Below are positions 42,390 to 51,749 of a DNA stretch of 64,000 nt, piece by piece. A model generated the notes under the pieces. The model was not told where the DNA came from. It saw only the letters and a program-made list of their open reading frames with translations, and did not search any database. Origin of the DNA: Hahellaceae bacterium (GTDB taxonomy: Bacteria > Pseudomonadota > Gammaproteobacteria > Pseudomonadales > Oleiphilaceae); assembly GCA_016744695.1 (NCBI GenBank), contig JADGDV010000007.1:1-64000 (forward strand), given 5' to 3'. How positions within the stretch are numbered: position 1 is the first letter of the stretch; each line of letters opens with the position of its first letter. The translations under genes and the position numbers were made by a program.

Positions 42390-43557
42390 TAAAATGGCTC
42401 GCTGTAGTCTCTTTAAAGGGTTTATTTAATAACTTAATACGCCACTCACCGAGCGCTTCTGGTAATTCAACTACACCACCTGAATTCTTTTTTTCATAAG
42501 TGTCTTGGATATAACATTCTAACAAACGTTTTTTACCCAAAAGTTCGGGCGTAATTTCTTTATCTAGCGCAACACGCTCTGCAGCTTTTTTTAACGAACG
42601 ATAAAAATCCAGCTTTACACCACTCAACGGGCGAGGGATACGTTGAATTTCAGGAGATTCTATTAACAAGGCTTTGATTGTATCTACAATATAAGCACCA
42701 TACTCTCTGAGTTGACCGTGCTTTAATATCTTTGAAGCCTGTAGTGCGTTGTGACTTTGAGGTAAAAGCTCAACTATTTCTAATAGCTGCTTATCGCTAA
42801 CAATGCGCCCTCGAGGTTTATTTTTTTTGCGGGCTTCATGTTCTCGCCATGTTGACAATGTTTTTAACATGGCCTGACTATTAAGTGGAAACTTCCATCC
42901 GCCCCGAAACTTAAGGTAATAAGTTTCAAGATTTAAACTGGCTTCTAATACAGCTTTATTAGTAAGAGTGCACTCTTGCTGAACGACACCAGCAAGATCC
43001 CTATTATCAAGTTGTTCTTTTATTTGCGGGTAAACTTGGTAGAGATAATGTACATCTTTTGCCGCGTACTCAAGCTGAGAATCACTTAAAGGCCTTTTTG
43101 TCCAATCTGAACGCGTTTCACCTTTATCAATAACCAAGCCAAGATACCGTTCAATGAAGTTTTGATAACTTAAAGAAATACCCTGTCCAAGTAATGCACA
43201 GGCTATTTGCGTATCAAATATATTCGCGGGAATACAGTCAGAAATACGTTGAAACAACACGACATCTTCACTCATTGAGTGCATGACTTTTATAGTTTCA
43301 CCCAGTAATAACGGCTTTAGCAGTGTAAGGTCTGTAATTTCAATCGGATCAATTAAATAAATACCCGTATCATCACAAATTTGAATCAAACCGGCTATAG
43401 GGTGAAAAGTATCGACACGAAGAAACTCAGTATCTAGCGCTATAAAAGGTTGCTGCATCCAGTACTGAATTTTTTCTTCTAGTCTGCCGCACTCTTTTAT
43501 TATCTCTATAGGAAAATCACAACCAAAATCACTCATACTTTCAACCATGCTACACAC
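42382..43557 (-). CDS. rnd: Ribonuclease D
   Basis: 'FIALDTEFLRVDTFHPIAGLIQI', 'YAAKDVHYLYQVYPQIKEQL', HRDC region. Confidence 0.93.
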   Translation of the reverse strand: MCSMVESMSDFGCDFPIEIIKECGRLEEKIQYWMQQPFIALDTEFLRVDTFHPIAGLIQICDDTGIYLIDPIEITDLTLLKPLLLGETIKVMHSMSEDVVLFQRISDCIPANIFDTQIACALLGQGISLSYQNFIERYLGLVIDKGETRSDWTKRPLSDSQLEYAAKDVHYLYQVYPQIKEQLDNRDLAGVVQQECTLTNKAVLEASLNLETYYLKFRGGWKFPLNSQAMLKTLSTWREHEARKKNKPRGRIVSDKQLLEIVELLPQSHNALQASKILKHGQLREYGAYIVDTIKALLIESPEIQRIPRPLSGVKLDFYRSLKKAAERVALDKEITPELLGKKRLLECYIQDTYEKKNSGGVVELPEALGEWRIKLLNKPFKETTASHFNE

Positions 43558-43602
43558 TCATACACCTTACAAATACCACCATGTAGGCAGCAACTTATTG
43601 TA

Positions 43603-44205
43603 TCAATCTTCAACAGGCTTTCGCCCTGCCAACGCATGACTTAAAGTACTGCCATCGACATACCCCAACTGACCACCTACAGGAATACCGTGTGCGATTT
43701 TAGTCACTAGAATATCACTACCGTCCAGCAAGTCAGCTATATAAAGTGCTGTGGCATCCCCTTCAACGCCGGAGTTTGTTGCCAGTATCAATTCGTGAAT
43801 AGAGGCTTCAGCAATAAAGCGTAATAACTTATCGATACCAATTTCTTCTGGCCCAATACCGTCAATGGGAGATAAGTGCCCCATTAAAACAAAGTAACGA
43901 CCATTGAAATTTCCAGATTGTTCTATTGCCATTAGGTCGGATGGTGTTTCTACAACACATATAACCCCTGTATTTCGTCGTTCATTAGTGCATATTTTAC
44001 AAATATCTTGCTCTGCAAGGTTTTGACATTGCTGGCAACGCCCTACTCCATCCAATGAAGCCGTGAGCGCTTTAGATAGACGAGCGGCTGAGTATCGGTC
44101 TCGCTCAAGTAATTGCAAGGCCATACGCTGTGCAGATTTACTTCCTACACCAGGCAAGCAACGCAGCGATTCAATTAATTCATCAACCAGAGGACTAAAA
44201 CTCAT
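43603..44205 (-). CDS. recR: Recombination protein RecR
   Basis: 'LPGVGSKSAQRMALQLL', zinc finger 'CQQCQNLAEQDICKIC', Toprim. Confidence 0.95.
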   Translation of the reverse strand: MSFSPLVDELIESLRCLPGVGSKSAQRMALQLLERDRYSAARLSKALTASLDGVGRCQQCQNLAEQDICKICTNERRNTGVICVVETPSDLMAIEQSGNFNGRYFVLMGHLSPIDGIGPEEIGIDKLLRFIAEASIHELILATNSGVEGDATALYIADLLDGSDILVTKIAHGIPVGGQLGYVDGSTLSHALAGRKPVED

Positions 44206-44247
44206 AAATTCCGTATCTTAAATATAATGATATTCTTTAAAAAGCAT

Positions 44248-44574
44248 TTAAAACGGCATTTTAAAACCAGGGGGCATTTCCATACCTGCTGTCATACCAG
44301 ACATTTTGCTTTTATTCGCTTCTTCAATTTTCCTTACAGCATCATTTACAGCCGCGGCTAAAAGATCTTCTAGCAACTCTTTATCTTCTTCTAATAAAGA
44401 AGGATCAATCGTTACCTTTTTAACATCATGTCGACCAGTCATCACGACTTTAACTAAACCAGCACCTGACTCACCATTAACCTCTGCATTAGCGAGCTCT
44501 TCTTGCGTTTTCTGGAATTGTTCTTGCATTTTTTGGGCTTGCTTCATCAATTCGCCCATTCCACCTTTATTCAT
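44248..44574 (-). CDS. ybaB: YbaB/EbfC nucleoid-associated protein
   Basis: '[56 protein letters not shown]'. Confidence 0.95.
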   Translation of the reverse strand: MNKGGMGELMKQAQKMQEQFQKTQEELANAEVNGESGAGLVKVVMTGRHDVKKVTIDPSLLEEDKELLEDLLAAAVNDAVRKIEEANKSKMSGMTAGMEMPPGFKMPF

Positions 44575-44598
44575 AACTTCCTCGTTTAATTTTTAATG

Positions 44599-46518
44599 TT
44601 AGGGATCTATTGGCTCTACTGTTGACTGTAATATGGTTGCATCAAAGCTATTTACAAGGGAGGCGACGTTAGGATCACCTTCTATGGCGCTTATTGCCAA
44701 CGTTAGTCGCTCCTGCTTCTTTCTATCTTTCCACTCAGAAGGCGTTTCAATATCAGGGCTTCCCATGACAAACTCGACCAGAAATGTTTCACCAAACTGT
44801 TGTTTGAATGCACCGACAATCCTAGATTTATGTGTTTCATTAAGTAGCCTGTAAGTGCCTTCAGATGCACTTAAAACAGCAGAGTTCTCTGTAAGATTCA
44901 ACCCTGTATTTGATGCTAAATTCTGAGTCATGCCTGATAGTTTCAACAAAGGAATAATATGCGGCCAAGCATTTTCCATTGTTAAAAATGATGCTATGTC
45001 GCAACCATTGATTTCAGGCTCACCTACTTCTTGTTCTTCTACTTTGCACTCATCAACTACGGGGTTTAAATCTTCAGCGTTTATTGGCTCAGCATTTAAC
45101 GTTTCTACATCAATAGAAACAGGGTCAACAACAGTCTCAATGGATTCTTGAACTGGAGGCGCTATGGATTCAATCGTTTTTTTTTGAGTAAAATCTACCC
45201 CTTGCTCAACAGACTCACTCCCTTGTGATTGCATATAGCTTTCATCATAAGTGGGCTCATTAAGCTGAGGATCGATAAAAGCCTGAGGCTCTGCTGAAGA
45301 GCCTTGCAAATCAACGGCAACATCATTGACAGCAACCGATGACTCAACTTGATTAACCTGCTGAGTTACGGGTTTATCAATAACACTCCCCGCTTCAGAG
45401 TTCTGTAATTGAACCTTTACGGGCGCTTCACCTATATTAGGCTGAAAGGCGAGCATTCTCAGCAACACCATCTCTAAACCAGCTCGCTGGTCTGGAGATA
45501 TAGGAAGGTCACTACGACCGACTAGTGCTACCTGATAAAACAATTGTACGTCTTCTGCAGATAAAGCTTTTGCTAATTCAACTATTTGCTGTTGATCACC
45601 CATCGAATTATCAGTGCTTTCTGGCACTGCTTGCTCTATCGCCACACGATGCAACACTGAAATGACATTTGCTAATACTGAACTGTAATCAGGGGAGAAC
45701 TCAGCCAATGAAGTCACTTCTGACAGCACCTGACGTGCATCAAGGTTAGCCACTGCTTCGATAATTCGGTAGACCTGCTTTTGGTCTATTGAACCGAGCA
45801 TGGCACTAACTTCACTCTCGGTTAAATTGTTATGCCCGTAAGCAATGGCCTGATCAGTTAAACTTAAAGCATCACGCATACTTCCATCTGCGGAACGAGC
45901 CAACAACCATAATGCACTGTCTTCAAATGCAATTTGCTCTTGCGTTAACACATTCTTCAAGTGGCCAACAATTCGCTCAGGAGGCATATTCTTCAAATTA
46001 AACTGAAGGCAACGAGACAAAATAGTAACGGGCAGCTTCTGGGGGTCAGTTGTCGCAAAGAGGAATTTTACGTGCTCTGGGGGCTCTTCAAGTGTTTTAA
46101 GCAAGGCATTGAAACTAGATGAGGAAAGCATGTGTACTTCATCTATCAAGTACACCTTAAATCGACCTCTGGTAGGCGCATACTGAACATTATCAAGCAG
46201 TTCACGCATGTCTTCTACTTTTGTTCTTGAGGCAGCATCTATTTCAATAAGATCAACAAAACGGCCTTCAGTGATTTCCCTACAGGTATCACACTCTCCA
46301 CAGGGTACTGAGGTTATTTTGCTTTCACAGTTTAGACATTTAGCAAGAATTCGACCAATGGTCGTTTTACCAACACCGCGTGTGCCAGTAAATAAATAAG
46401 CATGGTGTAGCCGTTGCTGATCAAGCGAATGTATTAATGCTTTTAATACATGCTCTTGCCCTACCATTTCTTTAAAATTTTGGGGGCGCCACTTTCTTGC
46501 GAGAACCTGATAACTCAT
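44599..46518 (-). CDS. dnaX: DNA polymerase III subunit tau (and likely gamma)
   Basis: 'MSYQVLARKWRPQNFKEMVGQEHVLKALIHSLDQQRLHHAYLFTGTRGVGKTTIGRILAKCLNC'; synteny dnaX-ybaB-recR. Confidence 0.95.
   Translation of the reverse strand: MSYQVLARKWRPQNFKEMVGQEHVLKALIHSLDQQRLHHAYLFTGTRGVGKTTIGRILAKCLNCESKITSVPCGECDTCREITEGRFVDLIEIDAASRTKVEDMRELLDNVQYAPTRGRFKVYLIDEVHMLSSSSFNALLKTLEEPPEHVKFLFATTDPQKLPVTILSRCLQFNLKNMPPERIVGHLKNVLTQEQIAFEDSALWLLARSADGSMRDALSLTDQAIAYGHNNLTESEVSAMLGSIDQKQVYRIIEAVANLDARQVLSEVTSLAEFSPDYSSVLANVISVLHRVAIEQAVPESTDNSMGDQQQIVELAKALSAEDVQLFYQVALVGRSDLPISPDQRAGLEMVLLRMLAFQPNIGEAPVKVQLQNSEAGSVIDKPVTQQVNQVESSVAVNDVAVDLQGSSAEPQAFIDPQLNEPTYDESYMQSQGSESVEQGVDFTQKKTIESIAPPVQESIETVVDPVSIDVETLNAEPINAEDLNPVVDECKVEEQEVGEPEINGCDIASFLTMENAWPHIIPLLKLSGMTQNLASNTGLNLTENSAVLSASEGTYRLLNETHKSRIVGAFKQQFGETFLVEFVMGSPDIETPSEWKDRKKQERLTLAISAIEGDPNVASLVNSFDATILQSTVEPIDP
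45170..45185 (-). promoter_or_regulatory. Candidate recoding site in dnaX (A9 slippery run)
   Basis: CAA AAA AAA ACG; -1 frame reads AAC GAT TGA, +1 frame reads CGA TTG AAT CCA TAG. Confidence 0.6.
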
Positions 46519-46748
46519 TTATCTAACCTAAGAACAATGGAACCGAGGGAAAAATACAGAGCAAGCTTATCATGCCTTAAGGAATTTTTTGAGTGATTTA
46601 TTAACGCGTGTCAGTTGACCTTACTAAAAATAGACATCTATTTTTTAAAACCTACTGAATGCATAAAATACACTAGCGTATAATCACACTTTAATGCCTT
46701 GATTAGCAATTGATATATTTTGCTTTAATTGCGGAAAAACACAGTCTT

Positions 46749-48221
46749 TTATTTAATATTAGCTTTAAGTAGCTCTTCATTAATTATTTTATCAAGCTCG
46801 CCAGTAAGCTTGAGGTATTCAAGTTTCCCCTGGAGTGCATGAACAATTTCAGGGCCTATTTTTTTGTTCAACGCGATATAACGGGAGGACTCTTTTAGCT
46901 GTAAAACCTCCTCAAAATCACTTGGGGCCAAGCCGTTCTGGGTTAGGTGCCAATTCGCTGTGTCGCGATTAAATGCCCAAAGATCTACTCGCTTACGTGA
47001 TAGCATTAATGCGCAATTTCTAGGAAAAGAAACTAAATAAGTATTATTTTTAGGATGACCTAAGCTCTCCAACACCTGAGCACCCACATCACTCCCTACG
47101 GCACAAATTTTATACTCCGACAACTCATCTATAGTCGTGCCTTGCTTCAATTCATTTTTTCTAGCGAGTAAGATTAAATTAGATCTATAAATAGGACCAA
47201 CCCAATTAAATTTAGGAGCCCTCTCCTCTGTTTTTGTCATGGCAAACACCACCGCATTATCCTGTTTTGTAAGTTCAGAATAAGCTCTAGCCCACGGGTA
47301 TATAGTTATTTTTCTTGTTTCTTCGTCTGCACCAAGTTGCTTTAGAATTTCAGTAACCACGGCAACCGACAGACCAGAGGGACCCTCATCGGTATTATAA
47401 TTAAGTGGCGCATTATCTTCTGTCAAAAACTGCAAACGACTTAGGCTATTGACCAAACCAAGATTAGATATAATTTCTTGATACTGCCCATTTCGACCTA
47501 ATGCTTGCAGACCTTGATTGAACTTATTTAATATACTTCGACCTGATAAATTTTCATCTGACGCTAACTCAAGAGGGACCAGCATATGTAATGAAGTATT
47601 CATTAGTTCATGCTCATCAAATTTGATCTGCCTGGAAGATTCACTAGGAAGTTCATCCAGTAAATATTGGCCCACATGATGATCAGCAGGAAACAGATCA
47701 ATTTCACCTTTGATCAGACCTTTAAGCGCATCCACATCCGACTCAAAAGACAAGCGTTCAAAAACATCATTTTTTAATGCGCCATCGAACAATGCACCGT
47801 AACTATAACCAGGTACCGTGCCTACTCTAAGCTCGGCTAACTCTGTTAAACTTTCCCAACTAACCAAACTCTCTGTACGATGAAATAACACTATAGAGGC
47901 ATGACTAATGGCCTGACTAAAGTGCATTTCTTTTTTTCGCTCTTCGGTTTCAATCCAACCAACTGTTGCATCATACTCACCTGCAAGCGTTTTCTTGTAG
48001 GCTTGCTCCCAGGGCATATATTCGAAATCTACATGTATGCCTTGCTCTTTTAATGCACGTTGAACCAAATGCGGAATTAAGCCCCCATAAGGTAAATGCT
48101 GCGAAACATACGGTGGCCACTCCCCCACCGCAACTTTAATGCTAGACGCTGGCTCCTGAGCGTTCACCACGCCAGCACCTAAGTTCAACATCAAATAAAG
48201 AAGCAGGTTAATTATTTTCAT
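46749..48221 (-). CDS. Extracellular solute-binding (SBP_bac_3-like) protein with two tandem domains
   Basis: Two SBP-like halves: 'IKVAVGEWPPYVSQHLPYGGLIPHLVQRAL' and 'LQFLTEDNAPLNYNTDEGPSGLSVAVVTEILKQLG'. Confidence 0.8.
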   Translation of the reverse strand: MKIINLLLYLMLNLGAGVVNAQEPASSIKVAVGEWPPYVSQHLPYGGLIPHLVQRALKEQGIHVDFEYMPWEQAYKKTLAGEYDATVGWIETEERKKEMHFSQAISHASIVLFHRTESLVSWESLTELAELRVGTVPGYSYGALFDGALKNDVFERLSFESDVDALKGLIKGEIDLFPADHHVGQYLLDELPSESSRQIKFDEHELMNTSLHMLVPLELASDENLSGRSILNKFNQGLQALGRNGQYQEIISNLGLVNSLSRLQFLTEDNAPLNYNTDEGPSGLSVAVVTEILKQLGADEETRKITIYPWARAYSELTKQDNAVVFAMTKTEERAPKFNWVGPIYRSNLILLARKNELKQGTTIDELSEYKICAVGSDVGAQVLESLGHPKNNTYLVSFPRNCALMLSRKRVDLWAFNRDTANWHLTQNGLAPSDFEEVLQLKESSRYIALNKKIGPEIVHALQGKLEYLKLTGELDKIINEELLKANIK

Positions 48222-48676
48222 TCAACATCCATATTTTTAATCATTAAAATTGAGCATAGCTCAACAAAGCCATATATTTTCACTCATCGAGTATTGTTCT
48301 ACCATACGCCTCTATAATATTCTACTTTAACCACCAACGAGGGTCATTGAAAGGCTTATATAGTGCACACCACTTCGGCTGATTTTTAACTTCAAATAAT
48401 TGAATTAGTTGCGTGCGACTGACGACTTAAAAGACAGGAGTATAATGATGCGAATGCCCATTATCGTTATATTGAAATCCTTCAGGACAAGCATTGTAGA
48501 TTAAAATATTAGATATCAAATCTAAGCGGGGAGTCTACTGTAAAAAACAGTTTCCATTTTTAAAGTAGCAAATTGTGTCAGCTTTAAGGAATGTCATTCA
48601 AACTAAACGGAAAATTATGTAAATTTTTGGTGAAGACTACAGAGTAAGATACAGTAGGAAAATAGAAATAAAAACT

Positions 48677-48791
48677 GGTGGCGACTTCCATCAGCTACAC
48701 CTCGGCACACAAGTCCACCGTTTCGGCTGCTCCCTTCCAGGCCTGACCGGGTCGACGGTATATTGTTGCGTGGGAACCAACGAAAGTCACC
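48677..48791 (-). ncRNA. ffs: 4.5S / SRP RNA
   Basis: Minus strand GGTGACTTTCGTTGGTTCCCACGCAAC...GGTCAGGCCTGGAAGGGAGCAGCC...GTGTGCCGAGGTGTAGCTGATGGAAGTCGCC; conserved SRP RNA loop and complementary ends. Confidence 0.93.
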
Positions 48792-48887
48792 ATAACAGAT
48801 ACAGACGCTTTCACTTCTGTTTCTAGAACAGGCGCATTCTAGCAAAGGTATTTTATTATTAAAAGAGCTTATTAAGGCTATTTTCTA

Positions 48888-49730
48888 TCAAACAGCCTTA
48901 ATACTACTTTTAGCTTTCATTGATTCAGGTAACGAAACGGCTAATTGTGACAAAGCTGACTCAATAGTTTCAATGATTTCATACTGAGGGTTAACCAATA
49001 ACACTCTTGATTTATTAAGTGGGGCTTTCTTTCCATCAATGGATTCACCTACAAACTCAAAATCACTGTAGTACATATTATTAATACCCGCGTCCTTTAA
49101 AATAGACACTATATAACGATCACTAGCAGATCGACCTGTCACAGATAAAGAAGATATTATCACCGCAGCGTCCCACTTATTTCGACACTGTATAATCAGG
49201 TTTGCCGTATCAGTTAAATCTTCTTCAATTACATAATCAGGGTCTATTAATACTGCGCCACCAATATCACCTACAGGTATTCGTTTTAGCACACGATCAA
49301 AAGCAGAACCATGCTCAACAAAAGCCTGAGAAGAAGCTTCAAATAAGCCGTTCAATTCAGTGTAGTCTTCTAGATTCAACTCAATAAGCGACATTGCATC
49401 TATAGGACGCAATAACTCTTTAGCAATAGCAGGAGAACCTGGGTATTTTAATAAAGGTAAGGATTGATTGAAAGATCTGATAATCTCAACATACTGATCG
49501 GTTAATTCATTTTTATTAGTTTGAAATAACACCTCAACATTTATACCCTCACCACCAACACTACCCGCTAGTGGAAGCTCATAAATGCCCGCACCGGCAT
49601 GCGCATCAATAAAATGTAATTGAGGTAAATGTTGTTTAAGCTGAGTTAAAACACCCGTTAACACCATATGTTTATGCACATCAAAAAAACCACCAGCAAC
49701 GGGACGTTTTTTACTAAAGAAGCCACTCAT
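48888..49730 (-). CDS. RlmJ-like protein (23S rRNA adenine N6-methyltransferase family) with altered catalytic motif
   Basis: 'GGFFDVHKHMVLTGVLTQLKQHLPQLHFIDAHAGAGIYEL', 'KYPGSPAIAKELLRPIDAMSLIEL' parallel RlmJ; DPPY position reads IDPDYVIEED. Confidence 0.65.
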   Translation of the reverse strand: MSGFFSKKRPVAGGFFDVHKHMVLTGVLTQLKQHLPQLHFIDAHAGAGIYELPLAGSVGGEGINVEVLFQTNKNELTDQYVEIIRSFNQSLPLLKYPGSPAIAKELLRPIDAMSLIELNLEDYTELNGLFEASSQAFVEHGSAFDRVLKRIPVGDIGGAVLIDPDYVIEEDLTDTANLIIQCRNKWDAAVIISSLSVTGRSASDRYIVSILKDAGINNMYYSDFEFVGESIDGKKAPLNKSRVLLVNPQYEIIETIESALSQLAVSLPESMKAKSSIKAV

Positions 49731-49874
49731 AAACTACTACCTAATTTAACCTTAATATCATTATTATCAGACGACCAAGCATACAGCACACAGAAAACCT
49801 TTTTTGAGTGCTACTTCTAAGATCTGAATCTATTGATTTTAAAGAGTATGTAGTATAGAGTACCGGCCCTTGCT

Positions 49875-49964
<90 letters not shown>

Positions 49965-50031
49965 TATTTGTTGATTTTATCAGCGTGTGAAGTAATCCTC
50001 TAAATTAGATTCAAGTAACGCTATTACTTAG

Positions 50032-50313
50032 ACAAACCCTCCCAAACCACTAGGTCGTTCAAAGCTGCATTGCGCTCCACCTTTAGGGAAAGGAACAATT
50101 TACGCTGAATCTCTAACTAGTTATATCAAGAGATTGGCCGATGCGCACTCTGTATCAGTAACTCTACTGCTGCACAATATTGTGATTCCCGATAATCAAA
50201 ACCACATCAAACACATGCACCCATACTGGCGTACAGCGATGAATTCGGTGAATGACTCAAGCTCAATGGTCGAGCAATTCGTATTTATGTTTGATGTGAG
50301 GTCGCCAGTGTAG
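50032..50313 (+). pseudogene. Truncated TniQ-like reading frame (not in the ORF track; no ATG start)
   Basis: Open frame between TAG 50029-50031 and TAG 50311-50313: TNPPKPLGRSKLHCAPPLGKGTIYAESLTSYIKRLADAHSVSVTLLLHNIVIP...; resembles TniQ N-terminus (PP..G...ESL.SY..RLA.AH). Confidence 0.6.
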
Positions 50314-50490
50314 ATGTACCATATATGATTGATACAAGACCAAACTTATACATCGAAGAAATTCGAGACGACTTCCCAAAATTAAATCATTCTAAGATAG
50401 AAAATAAATTTATGATAGAAAATCCGTCGCTTTCCTTAGCCAACGCCACAAATGCTCTTGCCCAACCAGCGGCGGCCTAGGGTGAATGTA

Positions 50491-50835
50491 ATGAAGCTTA
50501 AATTAGTTATTTTATTATCAGCTCTAATGCTAATGTCCTGCTCATCAGAAGAACTTGTGCTTGCAGGCCCTAATGGGTCATGGTGGGTCGGAAGTGATGA
50601 TGGAGGAGTATTCATTAATATAATTGACGACGAGATTGCCACTGACAAAATATATACGGGCACTATCTATTTCGACAATGATCAATCTATTTGGTATCAG
50701 GGAAAGCTTAAGTTAATTGGGAATATTGAGTTTTCTCCAGATAACCATACTCTTTATCAAGGATGGGATGGCGAGAGGCTGCTCCTTACAAACGCTGCTT
50801 ACCTTGAAGCGATTGAACCATTTCCAGAACTTTAA
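50491..50835 (+). CDS. Hypothetical lipoprotein
   Basis: MKLKLVILLSALMLMSCSSEELV with lipobox; start adjusted from 50452. Confidence 0.65.
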   Translation: MKLKLVILLSALMLMSCSSEELVLAGPNGSWWVGSDDGGVFINIIDDEIATDKIYTGTIYFDNDQSIWYQGKLKLIGNIEFSPDNHTLYQGWDGERLLLTNAAYLEAIEPFPEL

Positions 50836-50900
50836 CTACTTTACACACTGATGATTGCCAAAAGTGCTCATGTACTTTTATGAAAAATCCTCTGGTGTCA

Positions 50901-50940
50901 GGGCTTAGGCCCATTCAATTAATGGGGTTAAAGCCCTTTG
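50901..50940 (+). terminator. Hairpin terminator
   Basis: GGGCTTaGGCCCAT tcaatta ATGGGGTTaaAGCCC + TTTG. Confidence 0.65.
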
Positions 50941-51207
50941 TCTTAATTTTAATGATAATTTTGTAAGTGACTGCTTTGAATACTATGGCAGTCACTTCAG
51001 AATCATCAGTACGATATTTCTAGTTTGCTTTCAATCAGTAAAAATTTGACGTCCTGATGCCAGCTAATAGCACTAATAGTCATGTTCATCCATTGACTGT
51101 CAGACTGTTGCTGCGGGGTTCGTGAACTTATAAATACACCCACCTTAATTATTGAAAATTAAAGCTATTTTGATTGTATGTTAGATGGGTGTCTTCGTAA
51201 CTTATCG

Positions 51208-51459
51208 CTACCCTGCTTTTTGCTTATCAAAACACTGTAAGCCCATAGCTGACCCAGAGTCGAGCATGACGAAAACACAAGACTTTTTACTATTACTTTT
51301 AGGTGTGAACTCATAGACTTCTGAATTAGAACCCCACGTGTCTATCTCGTAATTATAATCAGGGTTGATAAGCGGATTGGTTGTTCCTGATGTAAAAGTA
51401 TCGTTATTGCAGCCCACTAAAATTCCAGTAAATCCTGCTATTAATATTAATTTCTTCAT
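51208..51459 (-). CDS. Hypothetical lipoprotein
   Basis: MKKLILIAGFTGILVGCNND lipobox; GGAG SD upstream of ATG at 51459. Confidence 0.7.
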   Translation of the reverse strand: MKKLILIAGFTGILVGCNNDTFTSGTTNPLINPDYNYEIDTWGSNSEVYEFTPKSNSKKSCVFVMLDSGSAMGLQCFDKQKAG

Positions 51460-51749
51460 CTCATAGCTCCATTCGTTTGTTGATACTGAGGAAACCCGCA
51501 CCAGACAGGAAAAATAGAACGGTACATTACATACCAGCTAAAGGGTAATGATTATTCTACTTGAAGTTTCAACTGGTCTTTAGCTAGCATGAAAAGACGC
51601 ACGCTTTAATTACTAGGGGTAACATATGATAACGAACGGCCTCATTGGTGCTACTCTTGATGTCTGAGGGGTTGGGGTTGGTTCCGCTGAGGCGAATATC
51701 CTGAGTAAACCCTCCAGACTTTTCAAATTTTAAATTAATTCATTTGCTG

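Noticed and set aside
48440-48500. Tiny ORF MMRMPIIVILKSFRTSIVD with AGGAG upstream
   Set aside because: Only 19 codons, no homology or conservation evidence available.
48615-48845. 76 aa minus-strand ORF (MLECACSRNRSESVC...)
   Set aside because: Overlaps the 4.5S SRP RNA on the same strand; its sequence is explained by the RNA gene.
50455-50490. GCCCAAC-like motif resembling an attC R'' box
   Set aside because: No matching GTTRRRY partner or paired L boxes at attC spacing; no integron integrase in window.
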